The translations under genes and the position numbers were made by a program. Positions 4,946-9,426 of a DNA stretch of 9,426 bases are shown in pieces. Numbering within the stretch: the first letter of the stretch is position 1; the number at the start of each line of letters is the position of its first letter. The notes beneath the pieces were generated by a model. It did not search any database. It saw only the letters and a list, made by a program, of their open reading frames with translations, and was not told the origin of the DNA. The stretch covers positions 1 through 9,426 of the forward strand of contig CAYRKW010000091.1 in the NCBI GenBank assembly GCA_964425135.1. The letters run 5' to 3'. This DNA is from CAYLLD01 sp964425135 (GTDB taxonomy: Bacteria; Pseudomonadota; Alphaproteobacteria; Rhodobacterales; Rhodobacteraceae).

Positions 4946-6208
4946 TCAGCTTTCCTGTTTCTCCACCTTGAGCAGTTTGCCGGCTATGATCGACAGCGCC
5001 GCGGCAAAGAAACTGAACAGAGCGCCCATTTTCGCAGCTTCCTGAACAGGTCCGCTTTCAAAGGCCGCGCCCGCAAAGAAGAGCGAGACGGTAAAGCCGA
5101 TGGCGGCGACGTTACCGAGCACGAAGAGATCGGAGGTTTTCATACCAGCGGGCAGTCCAAGTTTGAGCGGATAGGCCGCGAACCAGCCAAAGAGCAGGAT
5201 GCCGAGCGGTTTGCCGATGATCAAACCTGCCAGCACCAGCCATGTCGCTGGTCCGATGGACGAAAACTGCACACCAGCGTTCAACAGGCCGAAGAAAAAG
5301 AGGACGATCTGTACTGGATATTTCAAGGCATGCTCCAGCACATTGAGCATGTCGGTGAGGTATTTTTCGGCCTCGGAGAAGATCCCGAAGGCGCGATCAG
5401 CATGCGGGATTGCGGGAATGATCGGCAAAAGGCCCAGCGACGGGTGCAGCCCGCTTTGCTGGAAGCCGTACCAGGAGATACACCCGGCGATGACGTAGGG
5501 CCAGCCGCCAAAGCGTTTGCGCACAGCGGTTGAATAGGGCCTGTCCTGATTTCCGCGATCCTTGCGGCGCGGCAGGTAGTTGAAGAACACAAAGGCGATC
5601 ACGGATGCAGCGACCGAGAGAAGCAACCATTGCAAGGCCAACTCGCCTGTTGGATAGGCAATCGCCAGAATAATCAGCCCTGCTGCGTCATCGGCAATAG
5701 CCAAGAGGAGCAGGAAGCGCACAGCAGGATGGCCCGCGCCAAAGACGATCCGGCCAATGAGATACGAAAACGCGATGTCGGTTGCGGTGGGGATCGCCCA
5801 ACCGCGCAGGGTCGTCTCATAGATGTTCGGCCCCCAGAGCCACGCAAGCCCCAGATAGATCGCAATCGGACCCAGCATTCCGCCCGCGGTGCCAAAGAGC
5901 GGCGTCATCGCCTTGCGGCCGCGCAGGCTGCCGTTCTTGAGGATAATCGCTTCCCAAACTTCCTTACCAGCAACAGCAAAAAAGAGCGCCATAAGCACGT
6001 CATTCACCAGAAAATGCAGCGTCAGCGTGCGGTGGATATGGCCATCTGCATCGGCGTGGGCATGACCGATGAAAAAGGGATCAATCAGGACAATATCGTG
6101 AAACTTCTTGTAGCTGTCGGGGTCAATATTGGCCCAACCCAACGCAATGAGCGCGCCTGCAATCAGCAAAAGCGAGTACTCGGCAACAAAGCCCCAAACG
6201 CGATACAT
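4946..6208 (-). CDS. nhaA: Na+/H+ antiporter, NhaA family
   Basis: NhaA exchanges external protons for internal sodium or lithium across the inner membrane for salt and pH balance. The 420-residue, highly hydrophobic product keeps the family landmarks: NDVLMALFF (69-77), GWAIPTATDIAFS (136-148, with D144 matching E. coli D133), the essential double Asp D173-D174 in AIADDAAG, NAGV (310-313), IGKPLGI with K333 matching E. coli K300, and IGFTVSLFFAG (370-380). It is a divergent member, a little longer than the 388-residue E. coli protein. The loop between the first two membrane segments carries a His/Asp-rich stretch GHAHADADGHIH (48-59), not seen in the E. coli protein. The ATG at 6208 has a strong GGAGGA five bases upstream. 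It follows the permease gene by 73 bases on the same strand and could be co-transcribed, although the gap is large enough for its own promoter. Confidence 0.93.
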   Translation of the reverse strand: MYRVWGFVAEYSLLLIAGALIALGWANIDPDSYKKFHDIVLIDPFFIGHAHADADGHIHRTLTLHFLVNDVLMALFFAVAGKEVWEAIILKNGSLRGRKAMTPLFGTAGGMLGPIAIYLGLAWLWGPNIYETTLRGWAIPTATDIAFSYLIGRIVFGAGHPAVRFLLLLAIADDAAGLIILAIAYPTGELALQWLLLSVAASVIAFVFFNYLPRRKDRGNQDRPYSTAVRKRFGGWPYVIAGCISWYGFQQSGLHPSLGLLPIIPAIPHADRAFGIFSEAEKYLTDMLNVLEHALKYPVQIVLFFFGLLNAGVQFSSIGPATWLVLAGLIIGKPLGILLFGWFAAYPLKLGLPAGMKTSDLFVLGNVAAIGFTVSLFFAGAAFESGPVQEAAKMGALFSFFAAALSIIAGKLLKVEKQES

Positions 6209-6281
6209 CCCAGTCCTCCGATGCGTTTTTCTTTCGATACTTAGGGCAAGGTCTGTGGGCTGGCAACAGGCTGTTTTCGGA

Positions 6282-7313
6282 TCAGGCGATGACGGACCAG
6301 ATCAGGCCGGACAGTATGCTTCCGATCAATGCAAAGCCAAGGTAGGTTGCGAAAACCCGTGTCTTTACAAGCGCGTAGACAGCCATGGCAGCCGGGATAC
6401 TGCTGACACCGCCTGCGATCATGAACGACAGGGCGGCGCCTGCGCTCATCCCCTGCTCCATCAGACCGGCCACAAGTGGGACGGCGGCATAGCCGTTCAG
6501 ATAGGCAGGCCCGCCCAGCACTGCGCCCAGAAATATCGGTTGCAGGCCGTCACTGCCCAAATAGCCGGCCACGAGTTCGGCAGGAACGGTGCGGATCATG
6601 ATCGCTTCGAGCAGATAGGCAAGTGTGAGCCATTTGAGCAAAAACAGACCGTTGCTGAGCGCCTCGCGCCCGAAAAGAGCACGACGGTCATCGTGCTTCC
6701 AGAACTGCCAGACCGGATCGCCCGAGAACGGCGCTTGCACACCGCAGCATCCAGAGGTGGCGCGGTTGGCCTTGAGCGGGTCCGCGAAGATGCCAGAGCC
6801 ACCAAGAGCCTTGACGCCAAACCCGCCGAACATGCCCAGGCCCACAGCAGCGACGGTTTTGGCGAGTGCAAATTCAAGGCCGAGCGCGGAGGCGGTGATT
6901 GTGAACATGGCCGGGTCCATCAGCGGTGAGGACAACCAGAACGCCATGACTGCTGACAAGGGCACGCCCAGCGCGAGCATGGCTGCGATGAAGGGAATGA
7001 CCTCGCACGAGCAAAACGGCGAGAGCCCGCCTGCCAGGGCTGCGAGGAGGATCATGCGCGTTTGCGAGCCTTTGAAAGCGCGGGCGATCAGGTGTTCTGC
7101 GTCGGTGGCTTTGAGCCAGGCCACTGCGCAAACCGCGAAGATGATGAAGGGGGCTGTGCTGAGAATGGATCGTGCGGCGTCGCCGACGACGCCCACAAAT
7201 TGATCGCGCATGAACACGGCGACGAGCGCGAGGATGACCGCAGAGGCGAGCCAGGCTTTGTCGAGTTTGTGCCATGGGTGCGCGGATGGTGTGGGCTGGG
7301 AGATTTCACTCAT
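6282..7313 (-). CDS. YraQ/ArsP-type permease (DUF318 family), probable metalloid or organoarsenical exporter
   Basis: The family consists of inner-membrane permeases; ArsP members export trivalent organoarsenicals, but many YraQ proteins have no assigned substrate. With the start at 7313 the product has 343 residues, beginning MSEISQPTPSAHP, and about eight to ten hydrophobic segments. The conserved FCSCEVIPF motif (Cys101 and Cys103) lies in the first half, followed by AFWLSSPLMDPAMF. A Cys-Cys pair (189-190) lies in the central loop. The GGPAYLNGYAAVP and MIAGGVSSIP segments are typical of the second repeat half. The start is chosen because its ATG overlaps the TGA of the ArsR gene as ATGA with AAGAG just upstream. 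The longer in-frame start at 7364 would run inside the regulator. The coupling with ArsR and its regulator Cys pair support an arsenic or related metalloid role, which is inference. Confidence 0.88.
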   Translation of the reverse strand: MSEISQPTPSAHPWHKLDKAWLASAVILALVAVFMRDQFVGVVGDAARSILSTAPFIIFAVCAVAWLKATDAEHLIARAFKGSQTRMILLAALAGGLSPFCSCEVIPFIAAMLALGVPLSAVMAFWLSSPLMDPAMFTITASALGLEFALAKTVAAVGLGMFGGFGVKALGGSGIFADPLKANRATSGCCGVQAPFSGDPVWQFWKHDDRRALFGREALSNGLFLLKWLTLAYLLEAIMIRTVPAELVAGYLGSDGLQPIFLGAVLGGPAYLNGYAAVPLVAGLMEQGMSAGAALSFMIAGGVSSIPAAMAVYALVKTRVFATYLGFALIGSILSGLIWSVIA

Positions 7314-7660
7314 AATGCGCTCTTGGAATTGGTGTGCGCGGCGCTTGGTGCATCCGCGCAGCATTGAGACAGGAGAAACGAGGCAAGCACCTCAACAGTG
7401 TCGAAGGAGGCCGCCGATGAGATGATCGAGCGCCCCTTTTTGGTCTGGCGCACGAGCTTGGATTGCGTCAGGAAGCGCAAATGATGCGTCAGCGTGGAGG
7501 CACCAATGCCGGTGCGGCTCGCCAACTCGCCCATCGCAAGACCGTCGGGGCCGGCACGCACAAGGCAGCGCAAGACCTGAATGCGCTGCTCCGAGCCAAG
7601 GGCGGCGAAGGCTTGGGCGGCGTCTTCAATCGATAAATCTGTCAGGACCTGATGTTTCAT
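7310..7660 (-). CDS. ArsR/SmtB-family transcriptional repressor
   Basis: This 116-residue winged-helix protein would repress its own operon and release DNA on binding a metal or metalloid. The N-terminal helix AAQAFAALGSEQRIQVLRCL (14-33) and LVRAGPDGLAMGELA (33-47) are typical of rhodobacteral ArsR proteins. The recognition helix is around 54-66 (ASTLTHHLRFLTQ), followed by a wing with KKGRSI. It lacks the ELCVCDL site of E. coli ArsR. Instead a neighbouring Cys pair, C100-C101, lies near the C-terminus, comparable to the Cys95/Cys96 sensor of the Acidithiobacillus ArsR. The third cysteine of that site is not seen nearby; C32 is the only other one. The stop overlaps the permease start as ATGA. 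A perfect inverted repeat lies immediately upstream over the promoter, indicating autoregulation. The inducer is not proven. Confidence 0.93.
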   Translation of the reverse strand: MKHQVLTDLSIEDAAQAFAALGSEQRIQVLRCLVRAGPDGLAMGELASRTGIGASTLTHHLRFLTQSKLVRQTKKGRSIISSAASFDTVEVLASFLLSQCCADAPSAAHTNSKSAL

Positions 7661-7662
7661 AA

Positions 7663-7686
7663 TTCGATATTTCTACCATTATCGAA
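7663..7686. promoter_or_regulatory. ArsR operator (inverted repeat TTCGATA-10-TATCGAA)
   Basis: Two perfect 7-base arms, 7663..7669 and 7680..7686, are separated by 10 bases and lie directly in front of the arsR start codon (7660). This is the size and placement of ArsR/SmtB operators. It overlaps the predicted -10 box and the spacer of the arsR promoter, so binding would shut off transcription. Being in the 76-base divergent gap, it could also affect the uracil-DNA glycosylase gene on the plus strand. Confidence 0.7.
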
Positions 7687-7696
7687 ATAATGTCAA
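7668..7696 (-). promoter_or_regulatory. predicted promoter of the arsR-permease operon
   Basis: On the minus strand a perfect -35 box TTGACA (7696..7691) is followed after 17 bases by GAAATA (7673..7668), a weak -10 box. Transcription would begin close to the ATG at 7660, giving a very short leader. The operator repeat covers the -10 region. Confidence 0.5.
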
Positions 7697-7736
7697 GCCT
7701 TGCCTTCATATCCCACCTTCGTCAGTTTGCACCGCT

Positions 7737-8327
7737 ATGAACGCCCTGACCTCCCTGACCCAAGACATCTTAGCCTGCACAATTTGCGCCCAAAGGTTCG
7801 CAAATACTGAAACGGCGCATGCACCGCGCCCTGTGCCGTGGCTCTCGGATACCGCGAAAATCCTGATTTGTGGCCAAGCGCCCGGCGCGCGGGTACATGC
7901 CTCCGGTATTCCCTTTGATGATCCCAGCGGCGACCGGTTGCGCGATTGGATGGGGATTGACCGGGAGGTTTTCTACGACCGCGTGCAAATCGCGGTGCTT
8001 CCTATGGCGTTTTGCTTTCCGGGGTATCGCAAAGGCTCTGATCTGCCGCCGCCACCCATTTGCGCGACAACCTGGCGCGAGAAAGCGCTGGCAGTGATGC
8101 CGCAAGTGTCGCTGACCCTCCTGATTGGCGGTTATGCACAGGCGTGGCACACGAAGGAACGCCGGAAGGTCGCGGATTATGTGGCGGATTGGGAGCGCTA
8201 CATGCCGGACATGCTGCCGCTCCCACATCCATCCTGGCGCAACACCGGATGGCTCAAACGCAATCCGTGGTTCGAAACGGATGTTGTCCCGCGCTTGAGA
8301 GCGCGCGTGAAGGAGTTGTTGGTGTGA
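7737..8327 (+). CDS. uracil-DNA glycosylase family protein, probable 4Fe-4S type
   Basis: Enzymes of this superfamily remove uracil from DNA to start base-excision repair. The 196-residue product has the motif ICGQAPGARVHASG (44-57) followed by PFDDPSGDRLRDWMG (59-73), corresponding to the GEAPG motif and the following loop of family 4 enzymes. The second active-site region is PHPSWRNTGW (163-172). Four cysteines, C14, C17, C93 and C109, have the CxxC...C...C spacing that holds a 4Fe-4S cluster in family 4. The GQ in place of GE in the first motif means that activity or specificity may differ from classic uracil removal. No clear ribosome site precedes ATG 7737, so translation may be leaderless or weak. 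The end overlaps the SseB-like gene start as GTGA, implying coupled expression. Confidence 0.85.
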   Translation: MNALTSLTQDILACTICAQRFANTETAHAPRPVPWLSDTAKILICGQAPGARVHASGIPFDDPSGDRLRDWMGIDREVFYDRVQIAVLPMAFCFPGYRKGSDLPPPPICATTWREKALAVMPQVSLTLLIGGYAQAWHTKERRKVADYVADWERYMPDMLPLPHPSWRNTGWLKRNPWFETDVVPRLRARVKELLV

Positions 8328-9079
8328 CCGCGCTGGATCGGGCCTTTGAACAAATGCAGGCCGCGCCGGATGATACGCAATTGCGGCGGGCCTATTATAC
8401 CAAGCTCGCCCTGAGCGAAGTGTTCGTGCCGCTAGAAGAGGGATCGGACAACGCGCCGCTTTTGATTGAAAGCGACGGGCTGCACTACGCCTTGGCCTTC
8501 GACAGCGAGGCGCGCTTGGCGGCGTTCTTTGAGGCAGGTCAGTCGCGCGCGGTTATGTCCGGGCGCGCTCTTGCGCGGGGATTGATCGGTGCGCAAACGG
8601 GGATTGGATTGAACCTTGGCGTGGCCGATACAGCGATGCTGATCCCGCCCGAAGCGATTGAGTGGGTGACGGGATTTGAGACCAGTATCTCGGTCGATAT
8701 GTCGCGCATTGTGTCAATTGAGCCTGCGCAGTTTTCCGAAAAGACTTTGGCCGCGCTTGATACATTTTTCGCCACGCTGGAGGGCGCGGCGCAGGTCGTG
8801 CACTGCGCAACAGGGATTGACGAGGCAAATGCGCGCGCGTCTCTGTTCGTGTTTGAGAATGCAAATCCATCTTTGCACGCAGGCATCACACGACAGCTTG
8901 CCCAGAGTTTGGCAATGCTGGAGGGGATCGAAAATGCCGTTGTTGTGTTCGATCCACAGGACGCATTGCTGACGCGATTGCACAAAGTTGCGCTTTCAAT
9001 CGCCTTGCCTGAGCCGCGCGTGCAGCTTCAACCGGCAATCCCCGGCAGTGATCCGAGCAAGCCGCCAAAGTTGCGTTAG
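8324..9079 (+). CDS. SseB-family protein
   Basis: The 251-residue product contains the SseB N-terminal domain. The first 120 residues include RRAYYTKLALSEVFVPLEE, a LHYALAFDSEARLAAFF strand-helix unit, and MSGRALARGLIGAQTGIGLN. A C-terminal segment, 130-230, resembles the SseB C-terminal domain. The family is named after a Salmonella protein, but free-standing members like this have no settled function. It has no signal peptide or membrane segment, so it is likely cytoplasmic. The start is GTG at 8324, overlapping the TGA of the glycosylase gene, with AGGAG eight bases upstream. The frame extends further upstream, but that part lies inside the glycosylase gene and is rejected. Two bases of overlap and the shared strand point to a two-gene operon; a functional link to DNA repair is not evident. 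It ends nine bases before the outer arm of a nested inverted repeat. Confidence 0.85.
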   Translation: MTALDRAFEQMQAAPDDTQLRRAYYTKLALSEVFVPLEEGSDNAPLLIESDGLHYALAFDSEARLAAFFEAGQSRAVMSGRALARGLIGAQTGIGLNLGVADTAMLIPPEAIEWVTGFETSISVDMSRIVSIEPAQFSEKTLAALDTFFATLEGAAQVVHCATGIDEANARASLFVFENANPSLHAGITRQLAQSLAMLEGIENAVVVFDPQDALLTRLHKVALSIALPEPRVQLQPAIPGSDPSKPPKLR

Positions 9080-9088
9080 AGCCTCCGA

Positions 9089-9341
9089 CCAACAAATCTG
9101 ATCCAATTCTGCGCGTCCGGGCTGGCCATGAGCGCCCCTGACCCTGCGCCCCGTCACGAGCAGGTAAACCCGGCTACCCGCCCGCGCCGCGGCTTGGTCA
9201 GCGACGCTATAGCGTTTCCAGTTTGCATTGAATCCCTTGTTCGCTGCCTCTCGCTTTGCTCGAACGCGAAAAGCGATAAGCGTTCACCTATGAAAACTGG
9301 AAACGCTTTAATGGCTTGTCAGAATGGGTCAGATTTGTTGG
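9089..9341. repeat. outer long inverted repeat enclosing repeat copy 2
   Basis: The left arm 9089..9111 begins CCAACAAATCTGA and ends ATTCTG. The right arm 9320..9341 is its reverse complement apart from one substitution and one single-base indel, with 13 outer bases perfect. The arms enclose about 208 bases, including the 97-bp palindromic element. It begins nine bases after the SseB-family stop. It could be the ends of a composite non-autonomous element or a palindrome into which the smaller element has inserted. Confidence 0.75.
9211..9307 (+). repeat. dispersed palindromic repeat, full copy 2 (97 bp, MITE-like)
   Basis: Terminal inverted repeats are perfect over 14 bases: AGCGTTTCCAGTTT at the left and AAACTGGAAACGCT at the right. 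The interior has CGCTTT/AAAGCG or, alternatively, TCGCT/AGCGA pairing. It matches the copy at 2530..2626 without gaps at 86 of 97 positions. Differences fall on all codon positions of the through-running plus frame (3 first, 3 second, 5 third), so no protein-coding constraint is evident. It encodes no transposase, so it would depend on enzymes supplied elsewhere. Confidence 0.88.
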
Positions 9342-9426
9342 ACGGCGCGCTAGGCATTTCCGTATGTCCACCCCGTCAAAACCAGTAAGCTCGCGATATC
9401 TGTCATCTCCTGTGACGATTATACGC

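Larger units (their letters stand above)
9080..9426. other. gene-free 3' region with nested inverted repeats
   Basis: No convincing gene lies after the SseB-family stop. A plus-strand frame (9128..9388) runs through the dispersed repeat and is rejected as coding. The stretch is occupied by the outer inverted repeat (9089..9341) enclosing repeat copy 2. The last 85 bases hold nothing I recognise. Confidence 0.6.

Noticed and set aside
4938..4957. Possible terminator hairpin at the end of nhaA (GGAAAGC with GCTTTTCC)
   Set aside because: The stem has a bulge, overlaps the stop codon and is not followed by a run of T on the minus strand, so it is too weak to call.
7314..7364. Longer start for the permease (MLRGCTKRR...)
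   Set aside because: The 17 extra codons fall inside the ArsR gene. The ATG at 7313 overlapping the ArsR stop is the usual coupled arrangement, and the protein from there begins normally.
8060..8323. Upstream extension of the SseB-family gene
   Set aside because: It lies wholly inside the uracil-DNA glycosylase gene in another frame. The GTG at 8324 has AGGAG at good spacing and the SseB domain starts just after it.
9128..9388. Plus-strand reading frame running through repeat copy 2, similar in translation to part of another frame at 2318..2686 through copy 1
   Set aside because: The similarity is only that of the 97-bp repeat DNA. The 11 differences between copies are spread over all codon positions (3 first, 3 second, 5 third) and do not favour silent sites. 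There is no ribosome site or recognisable domain.

Overview
The window looks like chromosomal DNA of an alphaproteobacterium, most likely a Rhodobacterales (Roseobacter-group) species. This rests on the character of the proteins (capsule exporter, SseB-like, ArsR and permease types), moderately high GC in most genes, and tightly overlapping genes. It is inference from recognised families, not a database result.

Layout. (1) Positions 1-1000 hold a short, visibly AT-richer accessory segment on the minus strand: a small helical protein (641..901) followed by a GHKL-type ATPase (24..629), with a three-part palindromic operator-like site upstream (935..976). The ATPase frame ends at a stop 24 bases from the window edge, but the -1 frame stays open to the edge, and an in-frame G GGA AAG slippery heptamer lies just before the stop. 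(2) Positions 977-1347 hold no recognisable gene. A tRNA-Gln(TTG) gene follows (1348..1422, minus strand), so the accessory segment sits directly beyond the 3' end of a tRNA, a common island position. (3) Positions 1604-4795 carry, all on minus, a KpsT-like ABC ATPase, a KpsE-like polysaccharide co-polymerase and metal-dependent KdsA: the energy and membrane-scaffold parts of capsule export, plus Kdo supply. The permease KpsM is absent from the window. (4) Positions 4946-7660 carry an ArsR-family regulator, a YraQ/ArsP-type permease translationally coupled to it, and an NhaA Na+/H+ antiporter, all on minus; a perfect inverted repeat over the arsR promoter suggests self-regulation. (5) Positions 7737-9079 (plus) hold a 4-Cys uracil-DNA glycosylase-family protein overlapping an SseB-family protein.

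A dispersed palindromic repeat family runs through the window. Two complete 97-bp copies (2530..2626 and 9211..9307) have terminal inverted repeats beginning AGCGTTTCC, and a 47-bp inverted core-only copy lies at 1532..1578. The copy at 9211 sits inside a second, wider inverted repeat (9089..9111 with 9320..9341).

The best candidates for something undescribed are the small-protein plus GHKL-ATPase pair with its operator and possible frameshift, and the nested palindromic repeat elements. The remaining genes are ordinary core or transport functions.
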